A stretch of DNA of 64,000 nucleotides, taken from Clitoria ternatea. Its lineage: Eukaryota > Streptophyta > Magnoliopsida > Fabales > Fabaceae. The stretch covers positions 15,981,001 through 16,045,000 of the forward strand of contig CM075671.1 in NCBI GenBank assembly GCA_037962975.1, given 5' to 3'. Below are positions 10,606 through 23,419 of this stretch, one piece after another. The translations under genes and the position numbers were made by a program. Under the pieces are notes generated by a model that saw only the letters and a list, made by a program, of their open reading frames with translations, was not told the DNA's origin and made no database searches. Each line of letters opens with the position of its first letter. The first letter of the stretch is position 1.

Positions 10606-11465
10606 TTTTAGTGAGAGGAGTATGATGGATGCTAGTTTGGTAATGGTGAGCTCACTGGGGAAAGATAAGTCCTCTTAAGCCTGATCAAAGAAATATCCCG
10701 GTTGAGGGAACTGATCCCATTTTTATGGAACTCCTTGGGAGAGATCTTCAGTCTATAGGTCTCGCTGAGAGAAAACTTTAGCGAATATCTGCTTTTGGAT
10801 GATGGATTTGGCGTCCCGCTGACAAAAGAATGAGTTAGTATAAAAAGACTTACAGGTAAATTTTCCCTGGCGACTGGCTCTTTAAGATAACTCATGGATG
10901 AAATAGAAACATCCTTCGACTTTTGGCGAGAGTATTTAGCGGAAATGGTCATGCTTATACCTTGTGAAGTTTGGCGCTAGGAAACATTTCACCCCCTATA
11001 ACTTTATGCTCTGTTGTTTCCAATTTCAAAAAAATTTTAGGCGAAAACTTGTTTATTCATAAAAATGAACACATGTAGGATGAAGAGAGATTTTATAAAC
11101 ATCAGATATGTACAGCGATAATATTAAACACAGCGATGTGACAAGGTATATAAAGAATTGAAGGCAAATAAAAAGGAAAAGGCTCATATATCCTCAAATG
11201 ATCCTCCGCGAGCAATGAGAAACTTGATCCCATATCATGACTTTGTGTTCGTCCTTTGATTTTGCTTCTGAGGGCATAATTTGACAATGACCCTAATACC
11301 CGTTTTGAGCTCCTTTGACTTTAGTTTGAAGGGCTTATGTTGTGGAGTCAAATTTGTAGAACCGCCTTTTTAGGCTTTCGGCTCATCTTGTTGCTCTAAC
11401 TTTTGCCTAGGTCGCCTTTTCAGGTTTTCAACCTAGCGAGCTCTTTTCCTCTCTTTTTTTTATGA
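10606..11465 (-). other. Remaining 3' untranslated region of element B
   Basis: About 860 bp after the integrase stop without a supported gene. It holds loosely repeated GGTTTTC/GGCTTTC words near 11360-11440 and no recognisable domain in any frame. Confidence 0.6.
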
Positions 11466-13466
11466 TTATGCAAAGTATCTTTTCACTACATCGGTATTGA
11501 CAGGCATTGGCAGGTCGTCTCCATCCATATTGGTGAGTATGAGGGCTCCTCCGGAGAAAGCCTTCTTTATAACATATGGTCCCTCATAATTAGGTGTCCA
11601 TTTCCCTCGGACATCCCTTTGAATTGGCAAAATCTTCTTGAGGACCAAATCACCCTCTTGGAATTGTCGGGGGCGTACTTTCTTTTCGTATGCCCGCTTC
11701 ATGCGTCTTTGATACAATTGTCCCTGGCAAAGGGCAGTTAATCTCTTCCCATCAATTAGATTCAATTGGTCATATTTGGCCTGGACCCATTCATCTTCTT
11801 GCAATTTAGCCTCCATGATCACCCTAAGGGATGGAATTTCCACTTCGAATGGTAGTACAGCTTCCATTCCGTAAACCAAAGAAAATGGGGTTGCCCCAGT
11901 TGAGGTTCGCACCGAGGTTTGGTATCCATGTAGTGCGAAAGAGAGCATTTCATGCCAGTCTTTGTAGGTTACTACCATCTTTTGCACTATCCTCTTTATA
12001 TTTTTATTGGCTGCCTCAACCGCTCCATTTATTTTCGGACGGTATGGAGAGGAGTTGTGATGGGAGATTTTAAAACTCTTACAAAGCTCCTTTATCATTT
12101 TGTTGTTTAAATTTGTACCATTGTCCGTGATGATTTGGTTTGGTAGGCCATACCGGCATATCAGCTCACGCTTGACGAATTTGACCACAACATTTTTCGT
12201 CACATTGGCGTATGAAGCTGCTTCTACCCACTTGGTGAAATAATCGATAGCAACCAAAATGAAACGATGACCATTCGAGGCTTTTGGTTCAATGGGCCCA
12301 ATTACATCCATACCCCACATTGAAAAAGGCCATGGTGCTGACAAGACATTTAGGGATGAGGGAGGAGCATGAATGTGATCAGCATAAATCTGACATTTAT
12401 GACACCTCCGTACGTAAGCAAAACAATCGGCTTCCATAGTCATCCAATAATACCCAGCTCTCAGTATTTTTCTTGACATAGCATGCCCATTTGTATGAGT
12501 TCCGAAAGATCCTTCGTGGATATCTTTCATGATCTGGTTTGCTTCAACGGTATCAACACACCGGAGGAGAATGGAATCATAATTCCTCTTGTATAGCACG
12601 TTACCATTCAATAGGTATCCCATGGCTAGCCTTCTCAAAGTTCGTTTGTCATTGTCCGTGATACTTTCAGGGTATTCTTGGCATTGGAGGTATCTTTTGA
12701 TGTCATGATACCAGGGCTTTCCATCCGGTTCTTCTTCTATGGCCTGGCAATGGGCAGGTTCTTGCTGTTTCTTTACCTTAATGAGAAGCACTTCGTAATC
12801 ATTGCTGACCTCGAACATAGCGGCTAGGGTGGCTAAAGCATCTGCCATTTGGTTATCCTCCCGTGGAACATGATGGAAGGTAACTTCATCGAACCTTTTG
12901 ATCATCTCTTTGATATGAGCATGATAGGGAACTAGTTTATTATCTCTAGTCTCCCACTCATCCTTTAGTTGATGGATAACTAAAGCAGAATCTCCATAAA
13001 CTTCCAGAACCTTTATTCCCACGTTTAGAGCTGCTTGTATTCCTAGAGAGCATGCTTCATATTCCGCAATATTATTGGTGCAGTCAAAACACAGCCGAGC
13101 GCAAATAGGGATGAATTCCTTATCAGGTGAGATTAAGATAACCCCAATTCCATGTCCTAGTACATTGGATGCTCCATCGAATCTCATGATCCATCTGGTT
13201 TCCAGGCCATCTTCTTCTTTGGAAAGAGCCAAGATATCCTCATCTGGGAAATCATGCCGCATTGGTTGATAAGCTTCAATGGGTTGGTATGCCAAGTAAT
13301 CTGCCAGCGCACTCCCTTTAATTGCCTTTTGGGTGACATATGTTATGTCATATTTCGTCAGTAACACTTGCCAACGGGAAATCCTTCCAGTCAAAGCGGG
13401 TTTTTCAAAGATATACTTGATGGGATCCATCTTAGACACCAGCCAATTAGTATGATTAAGCATGTA
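11466..13466 (-). pseudogene. Element B archaeal-type RNase H and integrase
   Basis: An open frame of 665 codons. Near its start is a second RNase H of the archaeal type: RWIMRFDGAS, AEYEACSLGIQAA, VYGDSALVIHQL and NQMADALATLA give the expected acidic residues. The integrase follows, with an HHCC zinc region (HEGSFGTHTNGH, CHKCQIY), then the core with WGMDVIGP, IITDNGTNLN and GAVEAANKN (D-D-E). The C-terminus reads EGDLVLKKILP and GPYVIKKAFSGGAL. No chromodomain is present, as usual for Tat elements. The frame equals that of the RT, from which one in-frame stop (13467-13469) separates it. Confidence 0.95.
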
Positions 13467-14910
13467 TTACCGTAAGCATCGGGCAGCCCAAGCCAATGCA
13501 CAACACGTTCTTTCAAGAGATGAATACCTCATCTCACATTCGGTAAATCTCTTGCTCAAGTAGTAGATGGCACATTCCTTTCTTCCAGTCTCATCATGTT
13601 GACCCAATACACATCCCATGGATTTATTCAACACAGTCAGGTATAGGATTAATGGTCTCCCATGAACGGGTGGCACCAAGACTGGTGGCTCCAATAAGTA
13701 CTGTTTTATTTTTTCAAATGCAATCTGGCAATCCTCATTCCACCGTCCAGGCTGATTCTTACGAAGCAACTTGAAAATCGGCTCACAAGTTGCCGTCATT
13801 TGGGAAATGAATCGGGCGATGTAATTCAATCTTCCCAAGAATCCTCGGACTTCTTTTTCAGTACGAGGAGGAGGCATTTCCAGAATTGCCTTGACTTTGT
13901 CAGGATCAACTTCTATCCCCTTCTCATTCACAATAAACCCTAACAATTTGCCGGATCTTGCGCCAAAAGTACACTTGGCGGGATTCAATCTAAGCTTGAA
14001 TTTCCTCAACCTTTCGAAAAGTTTTCTCAGGTCAGCAATATGCTCCTCCTCAGACCTGGACTTGGAAATTATGTCATCCACATAGACCTCTATTTCCTTG
14101 TGCATCATGTCGTGGAAGAGAGTCACCATTGCCCTTTGATAGGTGGCTCCTGCATTCTTTAATCCGAAGGACATTACTTTGTAACAAAAGGTGCCCCACA
14201 GAGTGATGAATGTGGTCTTTTCCATATCTTCTGGTGCCATCTTGATCTGGTTATATCCCGAAAATCCATCCATAAATGAGAAGATGGAATGCTGAGCTGT
14301 GTTATCAACTAATACGTCAATCTGAGGTAAAGGAAAATCATCCTTAGGACTCGCCCGATTCAAGTCTCGGTAGTCCACACACATCCTTACTCTCCCATCT
14401 TTCTTTGGAACGGGAACTATATTGGCTACCCATTGCAGATACTTAGCTACGGCTAAGAAACCAGCGTCGAATTGTTTCTTGACTTCTTCTTTGATCTTAA
14501 GAAGCATTTCTGGTTTCATTCGTCGTAACTTTTGCTTGATCGGTGGACATTCCGGCTTTAAAGGCAACTTGTGTTCCACAATGTTATTATCCAGACCTGG
14601 CATATCTTGATACGACCATGCAAAAATGTCTCGAAATTCCTGGAGTAGTCTAATCAATTCACTCTGCCGTTGTTTGCTCAAGAGGGTGCCTATCTTGACT
14701 TCTTTATTTTCTCCTTCATCTCTCAGGTTAATGGTCTCAATCTTTTCCTGATGAGGTTGAATTTCTTTATCTTCTTGTTCCATTAACTTTGTCAACTCGA
14801 GTGAAGGTTCAAAGTCTTCCTCACTATCCTCATAGGCATAATCATTTGGATTATCAGAGTCATGAAATAGAACCGAGTTCTCATTGTTCTTAGAAGAATC
14901 GCTTTCAGAT
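13467..14910 (-). pseudogene. Element B reverse transcriptase and first RNase H (exon 2 of pol)
   Basis: The open frame starts right after a good 3' splice site (minus strand CTAAATGCAG before 14910) with an acidic stretch, then the RT. Visible RT motifs are MCVDYRDLNRASPKDDFPLP, FMDGFSGYNQIKM, and the catalytic YVDDIISKS near 14060-14080. RNase H follows (YLTVLNKSMGCVLGQHD, AIYYLSKRFTECE) and is cut by a stop at 13467-13469. It reads in one frame with the second RNase H and integrase. Confidence 0.93.
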
Positions 14911-15122
14911 CTGCATTTAGTGTTATATCATAATGAATAAAAACAAAAAAAAGGCAAGCAAATGGAATGTTCAAAAGAAAGAGATTGAACAAAGATGAGG
15001 TATGGAATCAGACTGCATTCATTTAATTTAATAAACAAGCAAGTTTTCGCCTTTATTACAAAACAGATCCTAAAGCCTTAGGCATAGCAAGAGGATCGAC
15101 AAGTTTTGAAAACAAAAATTAC
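14911..15122 (-). other. Candidate 212-nt intron of element B between protease and RT
   Basis: On the minus strand the donor is CAGCTAAA/GTAATTTTTG (GT at 15122-15121) and the acceptor is CACTAAATGCAG/ATCTGAAAG (AG at 14912-14911), preceded by a T-rich tract. Removing it joins the upstream and downstream frames without a shift. The interior has stops in the coding frame, for instance the TAA right at the donor. Ogre elements are known to carry a spliced intron at this place (family knowledge); here it is a prediction from sequence. Confidence 0.8.
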
Positions 15123-17050
15123 TTTAGCTGAGGATTGATAGTTATGGGGAACTCCATGATTTCCCAGTTGTCCAGTTCTTGACCGGGTAAGCAAGCGTGC
15201 ACTAATTCCACATCATGGCTGTGTCCGTCTCCAACCATAGCCACCTAGCCCGGATATATAATCCCGGCGCTTCTGAAGCTTTGATAGAGGTCACAGATAG
15301 GGATTCTAGCAGTATCGAACTTTTGACCGGTAAGGCGAGCGATCCTTCTCTCCCTTCTTTCTTCTCCCATCCTTTTTCTATCAGCTGCCGTAGGCTTGTA
15401 TCCCAGACCATACCTATCCCTGTTTTCTGGGAGACGTATAGGTTGGGTTCTCCCTTCCAATTCTCGTCCTAACCCCATTCCCAGCTTGTATCCTTCTCTC
15501 AACATTGTCTTTGCAACCATCAGAGGCACGTTTGGGAAGGATTTCTTTGTAATGCTTGTTGCATTGGCCACCTCTAAAGCCTGAAATGAGGTTTCGAGGG
15601 CTTCCTCAGTCGCTTCAATGTATGGGGTGTTGGCAGGCTTACTAACCAACAAGTCTTCTTCTCCAGAGATAATCACCAACTTGTTGTCAATGATGAACTT
15701 CAACTTTTGATGTAGAGTAGAAGGAGCTACCCCAGCTGAATGGATCCACGGCCGTCCCAGCAAACAACTGTATGCGGGCGTAATATCCATGACTTGAAAA
15801 AGGATTTGAAAGGTGCATGGCCCAACTTGTATAGGTAATTCAATTTCTCCTATGACTTCTCGGCGAGTTCCGTCAAAAGCCCGGACTACCATGGAACTGG
15901 GTCTCATATGGGTCCCATCAAAAGGCAACTTTGCCAATGTAGATTTTGGCATTACATTCAAGGATGATCCATTGTCAACCAGCACCTTCGCCATGATATG
16001 ACCTTGACATTTTACGGAGATATGAAGGGCTTTGTTGTGCCTTCTTCCTTCCGCTGGTATCTCATCATCCGTAAAGGTTAGATAGTTGTTGGCCACAATG
16101 TGTCCCACTATGCCCTCGAATTTATCTATCGGTAAATCATGTTTCACATGTGCCTCACTCAAAACTTTCATCAGCGTGTTCCGGTGTGGTTCGGAACTCA
16201 TTAGTAAGGACAACAGAGAAATTTTTGCCGGGGTGTGGTTTAGTTGGTCCAACACCTGGTAGTCACTATGACGAATGAATCTAAGAAACTCTTGGGCTTC
16301 CTCTTCAGTTACTACCTTCTTTGCTTCACCGGAGGATTCTCCCTTCCCAGGTCTAACATTCCCTGTGGCTTTGTCAAGTTTTGGTTCTGGGGAAGCATAT
16401 ACTCTTCCACTTCGGGTGACACCCTCGATTCCGGCAATATTCGTGACAGGGGATGATGGGGTAGGCTCAACGGCCTCAGAACTAGTAACAATCATATCAG
16501 TACCATACTTCCATGGTACAGCTCGCGAATCCTTGTAAGGGAACGGGGTTGGAGTGTTTACCGTGATGACAGTTTTAACAGGGGTTGAAGCCACAGGTGT
16601 ATTTTTATTGTAAACTATGACTAGAGGTTTTGGGGCTCGAACTCGGCCTTGCTCTTGTATCATATTTATTCTGTCTTCACGATGCCGGCAAACTTCTATG
16701 ACGTGACTGTCCATAAATCCCTGAAGGGTTTTCTGGAAGTTCATTCGCTTTGCAGACAGGAGGTCATTGCACTCTTTATCCCATGATCCTTCTATCAATC
16801 CCATCTTAAGCATATGGGAATGAATTGTTTCCAACGGCATTTGGATGTCCTGAACCTTGGAAATACATTCCTCATCTCTTTCCACAGCGTTAACGCCTGG
16901 TCTCCCATGGTTAGGCAAAGGATTGGTTGTCACATTCGGGCTTCCTTCCTTGAAGCTTATCCAATCAGCTCTGATTAAATCTCTTACCTTAAACTTCAAT
17001 GCCAGGCAATTTTCGGTGGAATGTCCCGGTGCACTGGCATGGTAATCACA
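15123..17050 (-). pseudogene. Element B C-terminal gag, protease and G-patch segment
   Basis: The main frame is open over 15245-16999 and continues gag (LKFKVRDLI). The aspartic protease is at about 15700-16000 (KVLVDNGSSLNVMP, active-site D-N-G; LLGRPWIHSAG). A glycine-rich G-patch-like segment follows (LREGYKLGMGLGRELEG, RYGLGYKP). A stop at 15247-15245 precedes about 41 more in-frame codons up to the intron donor at 15122, which suggests the stop is a later mutation or a readthrough site. A stop at 17051-17053 separates it from the preceding gag, with a CX2HX4H...C zinc-knuckle-like motif (CDYHASAPGHSTENC) right after that stop. Confidence 0.88.
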
Positions 17051-18652
17051 TCACACATTTGGGTCATACCCTCTGGGATAAGGTGGTTGAAGCGGTTTTA
17101 AAGGGCAAGGTGCCACTAAGGTGTTTTCAATAAGATGGAGGAGAAGCTCTGTGTAGGTCATGGGAATTGGATCAAATTGCACTTGAGTGCGGTCATCATT
17201 TTGTCTCCTCATGTTTGGATTTGGTGGGTTCATTTGTGGTGGTTGATATGGTGTTTGTGGTGGTGCGGGTGGTCGCATGATAGGTGCTCGAAAATGTGGT
17301 GGGTTTGGATTTGGAATTGCAGCCACATATGGGTGTGGTGTGTTATGGAAAGTTGACGGAAAGGTGATGGGAGTAGGTGGTCTGAGCTGGTTCTTTCTTT
17401 GGTTGTGAGAGACCAGGTTAGTCTCTCCCTCTTTTCTTTTTCCTTCTCCAAAAGAAGGTTTTCTTGCTGTCCCAGCCCCAGATGGGCTACGAGTAATCTT
17501 CCCCATTCTCAAGCCATTCTCTATTCTTTCTCCGATAGTGACAATGTCGGAGAAGTGGGATGAAATGCTTCCAATTATCTTGTCATAGAAAGGTGACTGG
17601 AGTGTATCAATAAATATGGAAATCACCTCCTTTTCTGATAGAGGTGGATCGACTTGTGCTGCTACTTCTCACCACCGTTGGGCATATTCTTTAAACGTCT
17701 CATTATCTTTCTTGGCCATGTTTTGCAACTGTACTCTATCTGGCGCCATATCCAGATTATACTTGTACTGTTGCATGAAAGCATCTGCCAGATCTTCCCA
17801 ACAGCGTATACGAGATCGTTCAAGGTGGTTGTACCAGGTAAGAGGTGCTCCCGCCAAACTATCCTGGAAACAATGAATAAGCAGAGGGTCATTAGAAGCA
17901 TAAGAGGCCATCTTCCGACAATACATGGTGAGATGGTTCTTTGGACAGGTTAGCCCCCGATATTTGTCAAACTCTGGCATTTTGAATTTGGGGGGAATGA
18001 CAACATCAAGAATCAGACAGAGTTGTGCAACACTGCCCATTCCAAACCTGTTTGTTCTCTCCATTTCTCGGAATCGCCTTTCCAGGAATTCTAGTCTTCC
18101 CTCCTGGGTAGTAGCAGCAGTATTTGGACTCGCAGTGGCATGATGACTGGTATCCCTAACTGGTTGGTCGACATGTGCCGGGTTTGCATTAGGCATTGAG
18201 ATGTGGGGTCTGGCTGTCGTCTGGGTAGCTTATGATTGCGTAACTTGTGCAAGGATTGGATTTGCTTGAGGGTCTCGGACGGGCGGGACACTTGGCTGGG
18301 CCGTATGTAGGATCGCCTCTTGATAATCAGGTTTTTCTTGAAGCGGTGGGAAATAACCCTGTGGCAATCCGTAAGGTATGACATTACCTTCTGCATCTAC
18401 AAAGATGGGTTGCTGAGCGTCAGCAGTGTTTGGTTTCCTAAAATGAATGGTTAGGGGAGGTGCAGCTGGGTTTGAACTTGGTCCCCCGGTGGGACCCTGA
18501 GTGGACGGTCGTTGTCTAGTATCTTCAACTCCTGCTGAAGAATCCCCTTCTGTGACCCTTCTCTCAAGAAGTTTGGCCATTTCAGCCATTTGCTTTTTCA
18601 GTTGATTGACTTCAGCTCTCAAACTCTCATTTTCTTGTTCTATTTCAGCCAT
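17051..18652 (-). pseudogene. Element B gag (N-terminal and capsid part)
   Basis: The ATG at 18652 opens a predicted coiled coil (EQENESLRAEVNQLKKQMAE), then a proline-rich linker and the gag core (PEFDKYRGLTCPKNHL, SLAGAPLTWYNHLERSRI, FKEYAQRW, ISIFIDTLQSPFYD). A second proline-rich part lies at 17100-17400. Stops in the same frame occur at 18230-18232 and 17669-17671 and at the end, 17051-17053; there is no frameshift. Gag forms the particle in the cytoplasm. Confidence 0.9.
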
Positions 18653-18930
18653 GAGTCTGGTATTAAGCCGAGTCGCGTAAGGATGTTTACCCGTTATTTC
18701 TGGGAAGTCAACAAGAAATTGTTAAAAAGAAAGTATTAAACAGCAAAAGAAAAACAAATAATATGTGAAGCAATCGCGGAATTCAGCCAGTATCCTTTGA
18801 CCTTTTTCAGAACTACATTCAAAAGTGATAAGTGGAAATTAACATGAGATAGTTGTGGAGACATGATGAAACCCCCCTTTTTTCGGAATACATTACTGCT
18901 GCCAGTCTATTTTTATGCAGAAAAAGTAAA
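18653..18930 (-). other. Spacer between ORF1 and gag of element B
   Basis: About 280 bp, A/T-rich, no supported gene. It could hold a translation signal for gag, but I recognise none. Confidence 0.5.
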
Positions 18931-20861
18931 TCAGCCATTCCTAGCTCGGGTAATCATGGCCCTCATTTTACAAATCCTTTCTCTACAATAATCAAGGAAG
19001 GTCACAATTTCTCTTGGAGTGTTAAGAGGATTAACCATCCCCTCAGCTTGCTTGAGTAGGAGCAGGAGGTCTTCCAGAACTCCATTAGCCAAATATGCCA
19101 AGTGGGCAAAGCGATTCATCCATGAATGAATATCTTCATTTTGCTGTGTTAGTTCATCTTTCAAAACACGGATAGCTTCACCACATTCTCGTTTAGCCTC
19201 TATCACACGCCGTCGCTCACTATTTATCTCATGCTGGCAGGCTTCTACCATCTCATCAAGCTGATGCTCTAATCGGCTAGCTTGCAATTGCAGAAGTTCT
19301 TTCTGCACCAGGACATTTTGCTCGCGCTCTTTGGCTTTTGCCAACATGTCCCTTAGAAGCTGCTTATCAGTCAACATGGTATCTCTTTGCTTGTTCTTCG
19401 CTTTTAGTTGAGCATTAGCCGTTCGGAGGCATTGACTTTGTTTCCTCAGGTAGTCCCTTTCAATTTTTCTTTTTTTTCCAATCTTCCTGATGGTTTGCTT
19501 GCTTTCTAAATTCTCCCTTTTCTGAAGGGCACATTCTTGTTGAGATATCAACAATTCTTTTTCTAATTCCTCGTTTTTGGCAGTTAGCTCTTTTATTTTG
19601 GCTCTCATTGCCTCTTCTTCAAGGGTAGGAGAGGTAACATGTGCGCTTGTCGGGAGATAGGAGGGACTCTTGAAAGGTAGCTTGATAATGGAAACTCTGT
19701 TTAAGACCCATTGGTAGTACTCTTCCTTCACGGCGTGGCTTCGACTTCCTAATTCTTTCCCTTGTTTGTGGACTTTCTTCCATGCATTTGCTACATCCCG
19801 AATGACAGACGTGCAATCCCCCTCTAAGAAATAAACGATGAAAGAAGTAAGGGATTCTCCATCGGTGACCCAAGTAAGGGATAGGCTAGCTGACGTTTGG
19901 CTATGACAGGGTTGTAATTAATACATCCCTGAGTACCCATGAGAGGAACATTCGGGTAGTTTCCACAATGGTGAATTATGGTGTCAACTTTCAACCATTG
20001 CGGGTACCACCTTACTTTATCAGCTGTGAGCCCTACCAGGTGATTGGCCCATTCACGCCCATTCTTCGCTACTAACTGACATAACTTCAGATCTGAGACT
20101 GGACATTCAATTTTGCTGACTTGATGGAAGACATGTGATGTAAGCCATACATATAGAGCAGGTAAACAGCAAATGATTCTCTTTCCACCTCGTGTACAGC
20201 AGAAGTCCATGGTGCAGTACATATTTGCCAATATAGCAGTGACAGGATTTTCAGATTTGAACTTATGGGCAAGGAAAACGCCAATAGCATCATAGTCCAC
20301 GTAATTGTCGATATTAGGAAACAAGATAACTCCATAAATGGTGAGAGCTAGAGTATCCATGAAGGCTTCCCAATCTCCTTTCTCAGCTAGCAAGTGCATG
20401 TGCTTCTCAAAATACTCCCGATCAAATCCCAGGATCTGATTTCTATTCAGTTGTGCACTCCTTAACACTTCCGGGTGAATCTTTAAGACATTAGCAACGG
20501 TAACAATATTCGCTTGACGTCCAAGATGATGGTAAGGTATTTGTCCTTCTAATGGCATCCCCAGAATTTGTTCAAACTCTTCAACAGACGGAGCTAATTG
20601 GAAATCCCGGAAGGTAAAACAACGGAGAGGTGGGTCATAGAATTGAGTCAAAGCGGTAATTGCCTCGACTTGTACCTCCACTTCTAGCAGTTTTAGGATC
20701 CTCCCATATTTCCTTGAGAAAACCATCTTCTGATTCATGTCCAATTTCTTCCCTAATGCTTGTAGACTGGTTGTATCAACTTTCCTAAACTTAACATGCA
20801 GTAATCTTTTCAATTCGGGTACATTTCCACCACAACTATCTGACCTCATGTTAATTTCCAT
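18931..20861 (-). pseudogene. Element B ORF1, function unknown, one frameshift
   Basis: About 640 codons from the ATG at 20861 (MEINMRSDSCGGNVPELKRL). The N-terminal 300 residues form a globular part with ALTQFYDPPLRCFTFRDFQL and FEQILGMPLEGQ, resembling DUF7745/plant-mobile-domain-like proteins that occur in such elements. The C-terminal 250 residues are strongly coiled coil (KIKELTAKNEELEKELLISQ; QRDTMLTDKQLLRDML). The frame breaks at about 19870: the upstream frame stops at 19824, while a different frame carries similar-looking sequence into the coiled coil and ends at 18931. Ogre elements carry an ORF1 of unknown role here. Confidence 0.8.
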
Positions 20862-21833
20862 ATTTCACTCAAAGATACTGGCCAAGCCCTTGATAGCTTC
20901 CTGTAAGGACATAAAGAAAAGAAAAATCAATCACTGACATGCTTTACAAATTGATACTCCCCTAATAACTTTCTTGAAAACATTTTGAGATTTAGGGAAG
21001 TTACGATTTGTCGAAACTTGCAATAAATCAAGGATCACACGAGCTATGAATTTTCTGATTATTTTTTCTTATTTTTTCTTTTTTTTAGAAAGTTCATAAC
21101 TCCAGATCCTAAGACTTAAGCAAATATAAAAGGAAAGGTCCACTTGCCCATTAGAGGATCACAGGTTAAAAATAGGTCATTCTTTGAAAAAGTAATCCTC
21201 TAAACAGGCAAGCGGTCCACTAGTTTGGATTGGAAGAGAAAACGAGAATGAGAAAAGGTATAAGTAAAGTTTGCCTCTTTGTGCCTTAAGTCGGGTTTTT
21301 CTAAAGATGCCTTAATGGTTCTAAGGTTTATTTATCAGTGATGTCTCACATTGGGTGGTTTATTCTAAAATTTCTAAAGGTCACTAGAGCCAAGATCCTA
21401 CTCATGATGTTGGCCACAAATAGTAGGAAGTCTACTAAGTGTGGGCACCACGAATAAGTCGAACTCTAGCTGAGATTCTCACAGTAACCAGATAGGAAAT
21501 ACATCCCAAATGGCTCTGCTATCAATCTCCCCTAATCTTAAGTTTTATTTGGGCCCGGGTATAGGGTCCTACTCAAAAGTGTGTGCAAGTTGTGAGTGTA
21601 GTGTGTGAAAGAGGCATTCAATACCTGTACCTTACTCATCCTGCACATAGAACAAACACAGAGCAACAAAATAAAGTCGACTACCCTAGGGTTCAATGAT
21701 CACACATATATTTACAGCACATAAAGGATAGGATACAAATAAAACAGAGACCAAATAAAATAAAGGAAAAAGTCAAATAATTAATATGCTGATTAAAATA
21801 TGCGCTATCAAATTGACTGGCTTGACTCTCTAA
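20862..21833 (-). other. Leader of element B between primer site and ORF1
   Basis: About 970 bp with no supported open frame. It holds a few short direct repeats and GGGCCCGGG at 21550. It may act in packaging or translation, but nothing specific is visible. Confidence 0.5.
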
Positions 21834-21852
21834 GTCCCCAGTGGAGTCGCCA
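21834..21852 (-). other. Primer binding site of element B
   Basis: The minus strand reads TGGCGACTCCACTGGGGAC, beginning two bases after the LTR end (CGGTCGCTACA). It starts with TGG as any tRNA 3'-end complement must. Ogre elements are reported to use tRNA-Arg; I could not check the match here. Confidence 0.75.
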
Positions 21853-23140
21853 TCTGTAGCGACCGGGATCGCGACGGCACGGCCGACCCACAAAACGATT
21901 TTTTTTTTAAAATGAACAGGGAGTCGCCACCAATATTTTTAGGATAAAATACCGGGAAAACCTTTAATTAAAGCATTGGTCAAAAAATAAGATTCCAGAT
22001 CCGGGAGTCTAATTACAGGTGAGGAAGGTATTAGCACCTCACAGCTGTCCGTTATAAAAACGGTTACCTCAATTTAATAGCGCGTATTATAATTAACCCA
22101 ATAATTATTTTAACTTTTCCATGAAAAAAATATACGAGACGACAAAATATATAAAAATAAACAGAAATAAACACGGAATATTTACATGAGATTAACAGGA
22201 CGTCTCGTCCAAATTAAACTCACTCCACCCTTTAAAAAATGAGATTAACAGGACGTCTCGTCCAAATTAAACTCGCTCCTCCTTTTTAATTAGAAAAATA
22301 AAAATTGTAATAATAATAATAATAATAACAATAATTACACCTTTTATGCTAATTTAAATAGAATATGTGAAGCACTCATTTTTATTAATATTTATCAATC
22401 AATAAAGATTAATTGATAATTAAAAAGGAAGATAAAATCACTGAATAACAATTAATTTAGCAGAAAATAAAATAAATACAAGCAATAAAAAAAAGGAGAA
22501 GAGTAGGACCGGTGTGGTGAAAGTGGAGTTGGATGGTGTTATGGGCTTGAGGTGCTGGACAGAGAGGAAATGAGGAATAAAGTGCTGTTTTTTTTAAGAA
22601 ATGAAGTGGTTTTTTTAGTGGAGGGGAACAGTGTTTGAAAGGGAAGGACAGAGAGGTGTATGTGTGGTTTGGCTTTAATGGAGGAAAGGAAAAGTGAAGT
22701 GAGCGTGGAGTGAGGTGAGGTGAGGGAGAGTGGGACAGTGTAGAGGGGTTGTGAGGAATGAGGGGGTCGGTATTTGGAGGGTGCTGTGAGGAAAGTGTTG
22801 GGGCGGTGTGGAGAGGTTTGTGAGGTAGGTGCTGGGCGGTGTGTGGGGCGGTGTGGAGAGTGGGTGAGGAAGATTTGGGGCGGTGTGTAGAGAGGACAAT
22901 GTGGGCGGTGTTGAGAGGGCAGTAAGGAAGGGGGCGGTGTTTAAGAGGAGGAGGTTGGACAGTGAGAGGGCGGTGTAGAGAACGGACTGGGAAGGAGGTT
23001 TGGGCGGTGTGTGGGGTGAGTGGAGAACGGACTGGGAAGGAGGTTTGGGCGGTTGAAAAGTGGATGAGGGAGAAAGTTTGTTTTTTTTAGGTTCTCTTTC
23101 AATGAATCTTCCAGGGATCCCCTCTTCTTCTTTCACTTGC

Positions 23141-23151
23141 TGTATTTATAG
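23141..23151 (-). promoter_or_regulatory. TATA box of element B 5' LTR
   Basis: The minus strand reads TTCTATAAATACAGC, a good plant TATA box, at about 1.53 kb into the LTR in element sense. The same box in the 3' LTR is at 7870-7880. Transcription would start about 30 bp downstream (near 23115), leaving the TCCGAGTGA array upstream in U3 as a possible enhancer. Confidence 0.65.
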
Positions 23152-23419
23152 AACATTTGAGGAGCACGTTGATTGCCTGAACAGGAACAGAGACAGCCTG
23201 GCTGCCAATTGGTGAGGATTTTTAATATTTCCTCCTTGTCTTGTTGTCAGCCGCCTCACGAGATTGTCAAACAACTTGCATGGTGGTGTTGGAAACAGCC
23301 TGGATCTTTAACAATTAAGGAAAATGAAGGCTGGTGGCAATTCTTTATCATTTTCCACCTTGTCTTATTGCCAACCATCCTCCGTAGTTCAAGGATCCAC
23401 TTGGATAGTGGACATCCAA

